Shown in pieces: positions 26,194 to 34,793 of a stretch of DNA of 64,000 nucleotides. Position numbers and translations under genes: made by a program. The stretch's first letter is position 1; each line of letters opens with the position of its first letter. The notes under the pieces are model-generated. The model did no database searches. It saw nothing but the letters and a program-made list of their open reading frames with translations, and was not told the DNA's origin. The stretch lies in contig NZ_CP064939.1 in the NCBI RefSeq assembly GCF_015679185.1, positions 2,356,001 to 2,420,000 on the forward strand, in the 5' to 3' direction. Source of the stretch: Pedobacter endophyticus. Lineage in GTDB: Bacteria > Bacteroidota > Bacteroidia > Sphingobacteriales > Sphingobacteriaceae.

Positions 26194-26451
26194 ATGAAAT
26201 ATACTTTCGTAGATGAATCTTGGGAGGATTATTTGTATTGGCAAAAAACAGACAAAAAGAAACTTAAAAGAGTTAACGATCTATTAAAGGACATTTCCAG
26301 AAACCCTTTTGAGGGAATTGGAAAGCCAGAGCCCTTGAAGCATAAGTATTCTGGTTTTTGGTCAAGAAGAATTGATGAGGAACACCGTTTAATTTACAGA
26401 TACGCGGAAGGTGAGATTGAAATCGCAAAATGCCGATTCCATTATGATTAG
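26194..26451 (+). CDS. yoeB: YoeB-type mRNA interferase toxin
   Basis: The 85-residue toxin starts at 26194, one base after the antitoxin stop. It aligns without gaps to Escherichia coli YoeB at the active site: Glu46, Arg65, His83 and Tyr84 are all present, with GKPEPLKH, SGFWSRRI and EEHRLIY conserved. YoeB enters the ribosome A site and cleaves mRNA at start codons. A TTG 12 bases upstream is in frame but inside the antitoxin and unlikely. All catalytic residues are intact, so it should be active. Confidence 0.95.
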   Translation: MKYTFVDESWEDYLYWQKTDKKKLKRVNDLLKDISRNPFEGIGKPEPLKHKYSGFWSRRIDEEHRLIYRYAEGEIEIAKCRFHYD

Positions 26452-26470
26452 ATAAGATTCTGTAATTTAT

Positions 26471-27514
26471 TTACCACACAATCGTTGTACCATTTTCCGT
26501 TGGGTGGCCAGTGCAAACCAAAACCCTGCCCCTTTCAATTTCATCATCTGTAAGTACTTCGTTGTAATCCATGCGCACGCCACCCTTTGTGCAAGTAGCG
26601 GTACAGGTGCTGCACACGCCTCCGCGACAACTGTAAGGAAGTTTAATTTTATGCTCGAGCGCTACATCTAAAATCCGCTTTGGCCAGGGAATGTCGAGGT
26701 TGTAAATTTCACCCTTAAAATTTAAAACCACTGAATAGGTGTTTTTATCAACAAGCTTTTCCGAACTGTCGTCCTCATCAACCTCATCCTCGGGCAAAAC
26801 AAAGGTTTCCCGCTTTATTTGCTGAAGATCGAAACCCATCCCTAATAAGGTAATCCTGCATAAATCCATGTAAATAATCGGACCGCAGGTATAAAACATG
26901 GCGTTTTCTTTTTCGAAAGTTAAATGTGCTTTGATTAATTTCTCGATATAAAATTTATTTAACCGGGCCGTCATCAGGTTTTTGCTGTTGCTAAAGATCC
27001 AGATGATTTTTAAGCGCTCGGGATAGTTGCTTTGCCATTGGAGCAGTTCATCGTAAAATAATGCATCGTCTTTCGATCGGTTACTGTACACCAATGTAAC
27101 CAACGAATTTTGCTCGCGAACCAAAGCCGTTTTTAAGATAGAGAATAAGGGCGTGATACCCACCCCGGCGGCAAAAAGGAAAAGATCTTTTTTTAAGTTT
27201 TGATCCGGAAGGTAACTAAACAAACCTTGCGGTTCTTGCGCATAAAGAATATCGTTAACCGCAGTTTTATGATGGAGGTATCTCGAAATTTCGCCATTCT
27301 CGACACGTTTAACGGTAATGGCCAAAGGTTCGTCAACATCGGGAGAACTATTAAATGAATAAGATCGCCTGATTTCGCCATGCTTTCCCTCAAAAACCAG
27401 CGAAATAAACTGCCCCGCCAAATATTTTGGATAGGGTTGATCTACCTCCGCAAGCTGAAAAGTAACGTTTTCGCCGGGCTGGTTGATAATCTTGTCGATG
27501 CGAAGTTTGTACAT
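26471..27514 (-). CDS. FAD/NADPH reductase with C-terminal 2Fe-2S ferredoxin domain (PaaE-like)
   Basis: The 347-residue protein has an FAD domain (RRSYSFNSSP, the RxYS-type FAD contact), an NAD(P) domain (AAGVGITPLFSILK) and a C-terminal plant-type ferredoxin with CRGGVCSTC followed by a distal Cys in VLVCTGHP. Its layout matches phenylacetyl-CoA epoxidase reductase PaaE and related oxygenase reductases. No paa genes are nearby, so the partner is unknown. The start MYKLRIDKI at 27514 is preferred: the 32 extra upstream residues of the longer frame are translated low-complexity GGAGTT repeat. TTTCTTTG (27519-27526) is four bases before the ATG. Confidence 0.9.
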   Translation of the reverse strand: MYKLRIDKIINQPGENVTFQLAEVDQPYPKYLAGQFISLVFEGKHGEIRRSYSFNSSPDVDEPLAITVKRVENGEISRYLHHKTAVNDILYAQEPQGLFSYLPDQNLKKDLFLFAAGVGITPLFSILKTALVREQNSLVTLVYSNRSKDDALFYDELLQWQSNYPERLKIIWIFSNSKNLMTARLNKFYIEKLIKAHLTFEKENAMFYTCGPIIYMDLCRITLLGMGFDLQQIKRETFVLPEDEVDEDDSSEKLVDKNTYSVVLNFKGEIYNLDIPWPKRILDVALEHKIKLPYSCRGGVCSTCTATCTKGGVRMDYNEVLTDDEIERGRVLVCTGHPTENGTTIVW

Positions 27515-27534
27515 AATGCAAAGAAAGGAAAAAA

Positions 27535-27602
27535 GTTTGGAGTTGGGAGTTGGGGGTGGTGAGTTTGGAGTTGGGAGGTTGGAGTTGGGAGTTGGGAGTC
27601 TG
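27535..27602 (+). repeat. GGAGTTGGGAGTT low-complexity tract
   Basis: Imperfect 6-7 base units (GGAGTTG, GGAGTCT, GTTTGGA) lie directly upstream of the reductase start. They create a false N-terminal extension when read as protein. Confidence 0.7.
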
Positions 27603-27701
27603 AAAGTCAAAGATAAAGTGTAAAGCAGACTAAAGTGCGAGATCGGGAAGCCGAAAGCTAAATCTTTTTAAAAAATGCAAGCCCCTTTAGGGGTTGGGGG
27701 C

Positions 27702-27733
27702 AAAAAAAAACGTCCCGATGCAAAATCGGGACG
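27702..27733 (-). terminator. Terminator of the lytic transglycosylase gene
   Basis: CGTCCCGAT and ATCGGGACG form a 9-bp stem with a 5-base loop. On the minus strand it is followed by a run of nine T. Confidence 0.85.
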
Positions 27734-27765
27734 CCTTACCAAATGCGTGTCTTTATCTTAATTTA

Positions 27766-28548
27766 TTATCCAGCGTTATACGCCAATAATACCCGCGGTT
27801 TTTCGTATCCGTAACGTTTGGGATGCTCCATAATCTGTTTCATCGAAATTACCTTATAAACGTAGCCGCCGGTTTCACGGTTCAGCTTCATTTTGTAGTA
27901 ATTGTCTTGATTTTGATTATTGATCTGCTTGCGCAAGCGCACATCGCCTACATTGTAAGCAGCTGCAACGAGGGTCCAACTCTCTAAGCCCTTATACATT
28001 TCTTTAATGTACTTGCATGCTGCAATTGTCGATTTACGCAGGTTATAGCGATCATCAACTTTGTTGTTTACCCTTAAGCCGTAGCTTCGGGCTGTACCGG
28101 GCATAAATTGCCAAATGCCGGCTGCACCTTTTGGCGAAACCCCGCCTGCCATTCCCGATTCAACTAATGCTAAATACTTGAAATCGTTCGGGATTCCGTA
28201 CGCTGCTAAAATGGGCTCGATAATGGGAAACCATTTAGCGGCTTTTTTGTGCAAAAGATTTGTTTGCGTGTTCTTGTAACTGTGTGCGGCAAGAATTCTT
28301 TTCATCTTTCTTTCTACCTTTTTATCGCCTAAAGGCAAGGTTTCATCCGCGAAATTCAACTGTGCCATTAATGATTGCCGTTTCGCAACTTTTTCAACCT
28401 TTGGACTGTCAGTTTTTGTAATTGTAGAGCTTAATTTTTCTTCCTTAAAAAGACTTTTTTGCGTTAAGGGCATTTGGTAAGTGAACACTTTTGCCAGAAT
28501 TAATAGTGTTGCCACTACCGATAATGGTACGATGTGTTTCTTTAACAT
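27766..28548 (-). CDS. Lytic transglycosylase (SLT/MltD-like)
   Basis: The start at 28548 gives 260 residues with an N-terminal hydrophobic signal or anchor (VPLSVVATLLILAKVF). An AGGAGG ribosome-binding site four bases before it decides the start, strong for this phylum. The SLT domain shows the catalytic ESG in LALVESGMAGG, SPKGAAGIWQFMPGTARSYGL, and AAYNVG. It cleaves peptidoglycan glycan strands in the periplasm. The protein ends directly after LLAYNAG, so no LysM domains follow, unlike many MltD enzymes. A strong terminator follows. Confidence 0.92.
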   Translation of the reverse strand: MLKKHIVPLSVVATLLILAKVFTYQMPLTQKSLFKEEKLSSTITKTDSPKVEKVAKRQSLMAQLNFADETLPLGDKKVERKMKRILAAHSYKNTQTNLLHKKAAKWFPIIEPILAAYGIPNDFKYLALVESGMAGGVSPKGAAGIWQFMPGTARSYGLRVNNKVDDRYNLRKSTIAACKYIKEMYKGLESWTLVAAAYNVGDVRLRKQINNQNQDNYYKMKLNRETGGYVYKVISMKQIMEHPKRYGYEKPRVLLAYNAG

Positions 28549-28746
28549 CTTCCTCCTTTTTTTGGTGAAACTTAATAAAAACGTGGGCAAAGTTAGAAAA
28601 CAATAAGCACATTATCAAATAGTTACAAAAATAACCCTGAAAATCGGCCTTTAAAGTACTTTAAACCTGCATTTTAAATTTTGAAAATTGAACTATTTTT
28701 TGTATTTTAGACGTTATTTTTGAGCTGTATTTTTCGATGCCAATAA

Positions 28747-28777
28747 TTGTATTGTTCATCTATTTTTCATAAATTTG
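28747..28777 (+). promoter_or_regulatory. Promoter of the pseudouridine synthase gene
   Basis: TTGT at 28747-28750 and TAAATTTG at 28770-28777 with exactly 19 bases between, matching the -33/-7 Bacteroidota consensus. The ATG is 34 bases downstream at 28812. Confidence 0.6.
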
Positions 28778-28811
28778 CTGCCCGCATTTTAGATGTGGTT
28801 AAAGGCGTATC

Positions 28812-30227
28812 ATGATAAACAAAAACAATAGGAACAGTCGGGATGACAAGTCCAAACCGGGCAACCGGAGAACGGAAGGGAGAAGCAATTCTACCGGTTC
28901 TGACCGAAAAACAACTGACGATCGGGAAAACAGATTCAACAAATCGTCCGATTCAAAAGAGAACTTCAAACCCAGAGGTTCAAACAACAAAGACTTCAAA
29001 TCAAAATCTTTCGGAAACAAACCAGATTTTAAGCCAAGAAGTGGAAGCCGCGATTTTAAATCAAAAGACACGGAACCTCAGAGCTTCAAATTTGGCGACC
29101 GCGAATTTAAATCGAAAGATGCTAACTCGAGATCAGAAGATCGCGGATACAAATCAAAGGAAAGTGGATCGAGAGAATACAAGCCAAGAACAGGAGAACG
29201 TGATTTTAAATCAAGAGAAGGCGGGCCAAGAGATTACAAGCCGAGAACAGGGGAACGAAATTTCAAATCTAAGGATGGAGATTCGAGAGATTTTAAACCG
29301 AGGACTGGAGAACGGGATTACAAAACGAGAGGTGGAAAACCTGACTTTAAGCCAAGTGCCGGAAGCTCAAGAGATGTAAAACCAAGAGAACAAAGAGAAG
29401 GCGACACTCGTCCTTTCAGAAAACGTGAAGATGCAAGGCCGAGAGATACGGAGTTTAACCGCCCGGAGCGGACCGTTATTGCGCCTGCCCGTAAAACAAA
29501 TGAAGAGAAAGGCTTAATTCGCCTAAATAGATATATATCCAATGCCGGCATCTGCTCTCGCCGCAAAGCCGATGAGTTAATTGCCGCTGGCGTGGTTACG
29601 GTAAACGGTGAAGCCATAACGGAGCTGGGCCATAAAGTTGACCCTGCAAAAGATTTGGTTCGTTACAATGGCGAGCTATTGAAACGCGAAAAGAAAGTTT
29701 ACGTGTTATTAAATAAACCGAAAGACTACATTACTACAACCGACGATCCGCAGGAGCGCCGTACAGTAATGCAGTTGGTTGATAAGGCAAGCCGTGAGCG
29801 CATTTACCCGGTTGGCCGCTTAGATCGCAACACAACGGGCTTATTGTTAATGACCAACGATGGCGATTTGGCAGATAAACTATCGCATCCAAAAAACGGC
29901 ATCACAAAGATTTATAATGTTGAGCTGGATAAATCACTATCTCAAGGCGATTTAAATAAAATTGCCTTTGGTTTGGAGCTTGAGGATGGCCTGATTAAAC
30001 CTGATAACATTTCTTATGTTGCAGGTGGCACAAAAAAAGAGATTGGCATACAGATCCACAGCGGTAAAAACAGAATCGTTCGTCGTATTTTCGAACATTT
30101 AGGTTACAGTGTAGAAAAACTAGACCGGGTTGTATACGGCAATTTAACAAAAAAAGATTTGCCTCGTGGCAGATGGCGTTATCTTGAAGATCATGAATTG
30201 ATCCAGATAAAGCATTTGATTAAATAA
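28812..30227 (+). CDS. rluB: RluB-type 23S rRNA pseudouridine synthase with long repetitive N-terminus
   Basis: The last 235 residues form a normal RluB/RsuA-type enzyme: an S4 RNA-binding domain (LIRLNRYISNAGICSRRKAD, about 236-280) and a catalytic domain with GRLDRNTTGLLL (catalytic Asp). It should modify 23S rRNA helix 69-93 region uridines, as known for RluB. Residues 1-230 are a disordered basic tract rich in Arg, Lys, Asp, Gly and Ser. Three nearly perfect 19-residue units occupy about residues 121-177 (pattern RDYKPRTGERNFKSKDGDS). Such RGG-like tails are widespread in Bacteroidota homologues and probably bind RNA. A terminator follows. Confidence 0.92.
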   Translation: MINKNNRNSRDDKSKPGNRRTEGRSNSTGSDRKTTDDRENRFNKSSDSKENFKPRGSNNKDFKSKSFGNKPDFKPRSGSRDFKSKDTEPQSFKFGDREFKSKDANSRSEDRGYKSKESGSREYKPRTGERDFKSREGGPRDYKPRTGERNFKSKDGDSRDFKPRTGERDYKTRGGKPDFKPSAGSSRDVKPREQREGDTRPFRKREDARPRDTEFNRPERTVIAPARKTNEEKGLIRLNRYISNAGICSRRKADELIAAGVVTVNGEAITELGHKVDPAKDLVRYNGELLKREKKVYVLLNKPKDYITTTDDPQERRTVMQLVDKASRERIYPVGRLDRNTTGLLLMTNDGDLADKLSHPKNGITKIYNVELDKSLSQGDLNKIAFGLELEDGLIKPDNISYVAGGTKKEIGIQIHSGKNRIVRRIFEHLGYSVEKLDRVVYGNLTKKDLPRGRWRYLEDHELIQIKHLIK

Positions 30228-30231
30228 ACAG

Positions 30232-30261
30232 AAAAGGTTGCCTGAAAAGGCAACCTTTTTT
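30232..30261 (+). terminator. Terminator of the pseudouridine synthase gene
   Basis: AAAAGGTTGCC and GGCAACCTTTT form an 11-bp stem with a 6-base loop, ending in a T-run (30256-30261). Confidence 0.88.
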
Positions 30262-30341
30262 GCTGGTGAAGAATGTTAGTTTAAATCAGCACAACAGATT
30301 ATATACTTAAAACGCTATAAAGCCGGCAGTAAGAAAATCGC

Positions 30342-30377
30342 AAAAAGAGGACGTATCATCATTTTTGATACATCCTC
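30342..30377 (-). terminator. Terminator of the SusCD operon
   Basis: GAGGACGTATCA and TGATACATCCTC form a stem with one mismatch. On the minus strand it is followed by TTTTT. It sits 33 bases beyond the TlpA gene. Confidence 0.75.
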
Positions 30378-30409
30378 AAATGAGAGCGACTAGCCTCCTG
30401 TTTAGCACT

Positions 30410-30925
30410 TTAGCTTTTATTCAGAACTTCGGCCAGTTTTTCTTCTAATGCCTCTTTCCGAAGCCCCATAGCAATCACCTTTCCCTTTGGATCCACCAGT
30501 ACGCTTAGCGGGATGAGTCTGATATTGTACAGGTTAGTCATTTTTCCGCCCTCTTTTGAACAGGAAACATGCGTCCACGATGCGAGTTGATCTTTATGAA
30601 TCGCCTTTAACCAATCTGTTTTGTTGTAATCATAAGATACTCCAAGCACTGTAAAATTCTTGTCCTTATACTTATGGTAAGCCTTCACCACATGGGGGTT
30701 TTCCACCCTGCAGGGCACACATCTGCTGTCCCAAAAATCTATTAATACATATTTCCCCCGATAATCTTTCAGGGAAACAAGATTGCCCAAAGTATCGGGT
30801 AAGGTGAAATCCGGAGCGGTATCGCCCAGTTCAAGTTTTGGAGCAACTGTGCTCGTAGATTGGGCCGTTGCAGTAACTGTACATACTGCAAACCATATAA
30901 AGATCATTAGCTTTTTCATATTCAT
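30410..30925 (-). CDS. TlpA/ResA-like thioredoxin-fold protein, last gene of the SusCD operon
   Basis: The 171-residue protein has a signal peptide (MNMKKLMIFIWFAVCTVTATAQ; a second ATG at 30919 is possible) and an AhpC/TSA-like redoxin domain starting LGDTAPDFTLPDTLGN. The active site is FWDSRCVPCRVENP, a CxxC with Val-Pro, and cis-Pro lies in IRLIPLSVLV. It is predicted periplasmic, for disulfide reduction or thiol redox. It follows the PKD-like lipoprotein gene by 80 bases on the same strand and is closed by a terminator, so it is probably the last gene of the SusCD unit. Confidence 0.9.
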   Translation of the reverse strand: MNMKKLMIFIWFAVCTVTATAQSTSTVAPKLELGDTAPDFTLPDTLGNLVSLKDYRGKYVLIDFWDSRCVPCRVENPHVVKAYHKYKDKNFTVLGVSYDYNKTDWLKAIHKDQLASWTHVSCSKEGGKMTNLYNIRLIPLSVLVDPKGKVIAMGLRKEALEEKLAEVLNKS

Positions 30926-31005
30926 TTTGTTATCCGATTTGTAAGATCAGGAGGGTTTCTATTGTTGTTATTTAGTTTTTTTAATCTATTTTATTATCGG
31001 AATGG

Positions 31006-32526
31006 TTAACGCCAGCGGTAAGTTAAACTGACAATTTTGCCAAAGCCAGTAAACGAATCCGTTTTTATCAGATTTGCGTTAATTCCGGGTACGGTATACA
31101 AGTCCATCACGCCCGAACTATTCAAATTACTGTCATCATAACTACATACTACCAATTGTTTGTTAAGAGCTACATAACGCTGGTTGATAACACCGAGGTA
31201 GCCCGTATTGATGTATTGAAACTTTAAAAGACTGATTTTTCTTTGGCCATAATCGGCTACTTCTTTATTCAGGTTCAGGTTAAAGTCGTATTCATACACT
31301 TTGTTGCCTACATTGTATATCACATAGCCGAAGTCGTCGCTTACCTCAAAATGTTCTGCCTGTGCAATAGGGGTATTCTTAATTTCAGCGAAATAATTTT
31401 GCTCGCCTAAAGTAAACCTGGCCAGGTATACCTTATCACCTGTCTTGTCTTTCAGTATGGCAAAGATTTCGCCTCCGTTATAGTTCACATATTTCATAAA
31501 CAACAGGTTTTTGTCGATCTTATTCTTAAAAAGACGCTCATTTTCCATTCTTAAAGAGTATTTACTATAGCCTCCCGGATACCATACAAACTCGGATGCC
31601 GTTTCATTAAACAAAACAGCATTGCCCTGTGGGGTGTAAGCAATGAAAGGAGAGGATTCAAATGAAGGCGCTGCGGCCGACCCCATACGGCCGATTTCGA
31701 AAACACCACTGGTGGATTGTGAATATGCTCTTCCATTGGCCCATAAATAAACTTTGTTCTTTAAGCCTTCCATACGGGCGTTTTGCCCTATTGCCACATT
31801 TTGGCCATTCTCTGAAAAGATAGAAAAATCATATTCAGGTCGCTGCTCCAGCTGGTCGGGACCCAGAAAAGTTGCCATTTCGGAGGTTCCTACCACCAAT
31901 GCTTCCTTAATTCCGTTTAGAATCGGCACTCCAGTGGTACCAGTAAAAAAACTGACAAAAGATGGTGCACCTTTTAACGTAAAATCCGATTTGTAGGTGT
32001 CGAACACATTGGTAAGATGTTCATACTTTCCGGTATTTTCCTTATAGCTAAGCATATCCAGGCGGCTTTGATTTCCATTGACTTCAGATAACACGAACCA
32101 GCCTTCGTAGGTCTTATTACTTATCAGGATTTTGAAATAAAACTCTTTCCAAACCTCCGTTTTTCGGTCTGTAACCCGCAAGGCATATTCATACAGACCG
32201 AGGTCATCGGTCATTCTGACATTAAATTTAGGCGTACTGCTTTTTAATTCGGGTATGCCAGATTCAAATCCGTTTCTCCTGATCATCAGCCAGGAGTATG
32301 TATAATTTGAGGTGTCTCCTATCTGATCTTTGAGGTATGAAATTTTTGGTTCAATGGATAATATCTCTCCCTGATCAACTATATAAAGCGTATCAAGGCC
32401 CTCTACCACAGCCTCGTTCAGTGTTTTATAATCGTAATTTCCAGGGTCTTTTTTGCAGGCCTGTAGTATTCCTGCTATTACAAACAACAGAAATACAGCT
32501 GCTTTTATTTTAATTAAACTTTTCAT
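31006..32526 (-). CDS. PKD-like family lipoprotein
   Basis: The 506-residue protein has a lipoprotein signal (LLFVIAGILQACKK, lipid Cys24). The region about residues 30-135 (EPKISY ... YTYSWLMIRR ... LYEYALRVTDRKT) fits the Bacteroidota PKD-like family found next to SusD. A C-terminal half with repeated beta-blade-like segments (KVYLWANGR, NKVYEYDFN, LVVCSYDD) suggests a propeller-like fold. Members are thought to be surface lipoproteins in SusCD loci and could bind substrate. It lies 29 bases after the DUF4843 gene. Confidence 0.8.
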   Translation of the reverse strand: MKSLIKIKAAVFLLFVIAGILQACKKDPGNYDYKTLNEAVVEGLDTLYIVDQGEILSIEPKISYLKDQIGDTSNYTYSWLMIRRNGFESGIPELKSSTPKFNVRMTDDLGLYEYALRVTDRKTEVWKEFYFKILISNKTYEGWFVLSEVNGNQSRLDMLSYKENTGKYEHLTNVFDTYKSDFTLKGAPSFVSFFTGTTGVPILNGIKEALVVGTSEMATFLGPDQLEQRPEYDFSIFSENGQNVAIGQNARMEGLKNKVYLWANGRAYSQSTSGVFEIGRMGSAAAPSFESSPFIAYTPQGNAVLFNETASEFVWYPGGYSKYSLRMENERLFKNKIDKNLLFMKYVNYNGGEIFAILKDKTGDKVYLARFTLGEQNYFAEIKNTPIAQAEHFEVSDDFGYVIYNVGNKVYEYDFNLNLNKEVADYGQRKISLLKFQYINTGYLGVINQRYVALNKQLVVCSYDDSNLNSSGVMDLYTVPGINANLIKTDSFTGFGKIVSLTYRWR

Positions 32527-32555
32527 ATTTGTTTTTATCTACTATTTCGGCAAGT

Positions 32556-33305
32556 TTATTTCTCTAGATACGGCCCTACTTTCATCAGGGTGCCATCTTC
32601 TTCCAACACGGGTGTTCCGGCTTTCCTCTGCTGGACCAAATAATCGTACAATTGCCTGCTAAAATAAGTTCTATAAGTATCGATCGTTCGGTATACACTG
32701 TTTAAACTCCGCTTAGTTATCTCAGCAATGAGCAGGACTTTCTTTTTCGAAAACCTTCCGAGGTAATACTCTGTTCCGAATCTATCTGGCGTGGTTGCCC
32801 ATTCTTTTGGTGCGGCAAGTAAGTCGGTGATATAGATCTTTACTCTTGGTGACTGGTCTTTCTTCGATGTCGGATCGAGCCTCGCATTGTTAAATTGTGA
32901 ATTTGATTTTAATTCCAGGCCGATTACATATTCTTTTTTGGCCAGGCGCTCTGTACGTGTAACCTTCACGCTAAGCGTATCTCTGGATTTGTTTGCGGGA
33001 AAGCTAAACTGTTCGGGCATTTCAAAATCCGATCCTTTAATTGCTGTAGTCAACTGGTCATCTATTACGATTTCATAGCTCGTAGCAGTTTCAATCTGAC
33101 GGCCTAAAAGGCCAACCGGTATTTTCAGTATCGATTCTCTCACACTATCATGAAGCAATGAAAAATCAACTCTTAGTGAATCTGTTGAGGGGATGGCAAA
33201 ATAAAGGGCGTTTTCTCCTTCATAGGTAATCAGCTTTGTTTTTTTACAGGAAAACAGCAGCAAAAACGTAAAAAAGAAAACGGTATAAACTGAATAATTT
33301 CTCAT
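32556..33305 (-). CDS. DUF4843 lipoprotein
   Basis: The 249-residue protein has a signal ending in LLLFSCKK (lipid Cys20) and the pattern EGENALYFAIPS followed by DSLRVDFSL, matching DUF4843 proteins found downstream of SusD. It is probably surface-exposed with an immunoglobulin-like fold. The function is unknown. It lies between SusD (17-base gap) and the PKD-like lipoprotein in the same operon. Confidence 0.82.
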   Translation of the reverse strand: MRNYSVYTVFFFTFLLLFSCKKTKLITYEGENALYFAIPSTDSLRVDFSLLHDSVRESILKIPVGLLGRQIETATSYEIVIDDQLTTAIKGSDFEMPEQFSFPANKSRDTLSVKVTRTERLAKKEYVIGLELKSNSQFNNARLDPTSKKDQSPRVKIYITDLLAAPKEWATTPDRFGTEYYLGRFSKKKVLLIAEITKRSLNSVYRTIDTYRTYFSRQLYDYLVQQRKAGTPVLEEDGTLMKVGPYLEK

Positions 33306-33322
33306 GATTATAGGTTTAAAAT

Positions 33323-34783
33323 TTATCTGTTTTGAGTTTCTAAATCCGGCAGGGGCACCACGTATTTAGAAGCATTCATTTGAACCGGACCCTGGTTATA
33401 TCCTGAAATGCTTGCCAGTGCTTTTCGCTTATAGTAAAAGAAAGTTTGTCCTTCTCCCCAAAATTCTTTTCGGTATGCTCTTTGTAAGGCACCGGATATA
33501 TCTACATTATCCGGCAGGCTGGGTAGCCCCCTATTGGTACGTACTGTGTTGAGGTACCTAAATGCCAGCGTTCTATCGGGGCTGCATTCAGCAGCTATGT
33601 AATACATTTCTGAAATCCGGAGCAACGGCTGCAGGTTTCTGAAAAGCAAAGCATTGTTGGAAACGTCCTGATACTTTACAAAGGTTTTGTAGGGTTTCCC
33701 TGAACCGGCTCCCGAAACCCAGTTAACCCTTAAGCGGTAATCATTTTCATTATTTTCGAAGACTTCTGATAATACTCCCGAACTGGGGGCCAGGATGCCC
33801 TCAGTAGTCAGGGCCGCAGCAAATAACGTTCTTTGTTGGTTATAAAGGTCAGGGTTTTGCACCCCGAAAATCACCTCCGAAGAGAAACTCCTATCCGGAT
33901 CGGCAATACCTGGCAGGGTTAATTTTTGGTCGGTCCATGGGAACCACTTTCCAGCCTCTTCTATCACCTGTTTTGCAGCTAGTAACGCAGCGGGTTTATC
34001 TCCTTTGTAAAGCAATACGCGAGCTTTGATTCCAAGCACTGCGTAATAATTTAACCTTCTGTTTCTAAGCTTCACAAAATCGCCTTTCGGATCTGTCCCC
34101 GTTACCGGTACAACCCCCTGGCTACGTACAGGATCATTTTGCAATAACTGTTCGGCACGGTTCAGGTCGACTAAAACACTATCTAAAACACTTTTTGCAG
34201 GCAGTATAGGCTGGATTTTTTCGGTTGCGGCTGTGAGGTAAGGAATGGCCTGTTGATCTGGATTGGTAGGGTAAACGGGACCAAATAACCTCAACAAATC
34301 AAAATGCACAAAGGCCCGAAGGGCATAAGCTTCGCCCATCAGCAATTTCCTTCGGTCATCGGCAAGCACGCCAGACTTAGGCAACTGCGCTAAAAAACTA
34401 TTTGCATTTAAGATGGCAATATAGGATGAGCGCCAAATTGAACTAAAGACATTTCGAACACTCTCGTTGCCGCGATAATTGTAGGCCAATGTTTCTCGCA
34501 AACGAGTGGTCGAAAAATAATACTGCGCCATAACATCGATTGTATTCATCGTCATTTCCCCGCCATATAAATCGGGTTTGGCAAGGTTAATGTAAATACC
34601 ATTTAATGCGTTGTTCGCTGAAATCTCATCATTAAAAACATCAGCTGAAAGAAAGCGGTCTTCGGGTTGTACCTCCAGAAATTTATTGCAGGAAAACAGG
34701 CCGGATGTCATCACTCCGAAAACCAACAGCACCAGCAGTGTTTTTATTATGTTCGTCATTGTAAATTGTTTTTTTAATTTCAT
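33323..34783 (-). CDS. SusD/RagB family nutrient-binding lipoprotein
   Basis: Start taken at ATG 34783 (MKLKKQF), 10 bases after the SusC stop; an alternative ATG at 34759 is eight codons later. Both keep the signal ending SGLFSCNKFLEVQPEDRF, with a lipid Cys. SusD-type helices with TPR-like features follow (EAYALRAFVHFDLLRLFGPVY is the conserved core), and the conserved C-terminal WGEGQ block is present. It acts with SusC as the lid on the outer membrane, capturing a glycan, peptide or other polymer. The substrate cannot be deduced, as no enzymes of a PUL type flank it. Confidence 0.93.
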   Translation of the reverse strand: MKLKKQFTMTNIIKTLLVLLVFGVMTSGLFSCNKFLEVQPEDRFLSADVFNDEISANNALNGIYINLAKPDLYGGEMTMNTIDVMAQYYFSTTRLRETLAYNYRGNESVRNVFSSIWRSSYIAILNANSFLAQLPKSGVLADDRRKLLMGEAYALRAFVHFDLLRLFGPVYPTNPDQQAIPYLTAATEKIQPILPAKSVLDSVLVDLNRAEQLLQNDPVRSQGVVPVTGTDPKGDFVKLRNRRLNYYAVLGIKARVLLYKGDKPAALLAAKQVIEEAGKWFPWTDQKLTLPGIADPDRSFSSEVIFGVQNPDLYNQQRTLFAAALTTEGILAPSSGVLSEVFENNENDYRLRVNWVSGAGSGKPYKTFVKYQDVSNNALLFRNLQPLLRISEMYYIAAECSPDRTLAFRYLNTVRTNRGLPSLPDNVDISGALQRAYRKEFWGEGQTFFYYKRKALASISGYNQGPVQMNASKYVVPLPDLETQNR

Positions 34784-34793
34784 AGCGGAAGAA

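Noticed and set aside
27515..27610. Extended N-terminus of the 2Fe-2S reductase with Leu-Pro-Thr-Pro-Asn-Ser units
   Set aside because: These residues are the GGAGTT intergenic repeat read in frame. The real start MYKLRIDKI at 27514 is preceded by a promoter-like box four bases away.
28843..29379. Long overlapping frame inside the RluB N-terminal repeat
   Set aside because: It is a shadow produced by the low-complexity, stop-poor Lys/Arg/Asp-rich repeat DNA. It has no family signature and no start context.
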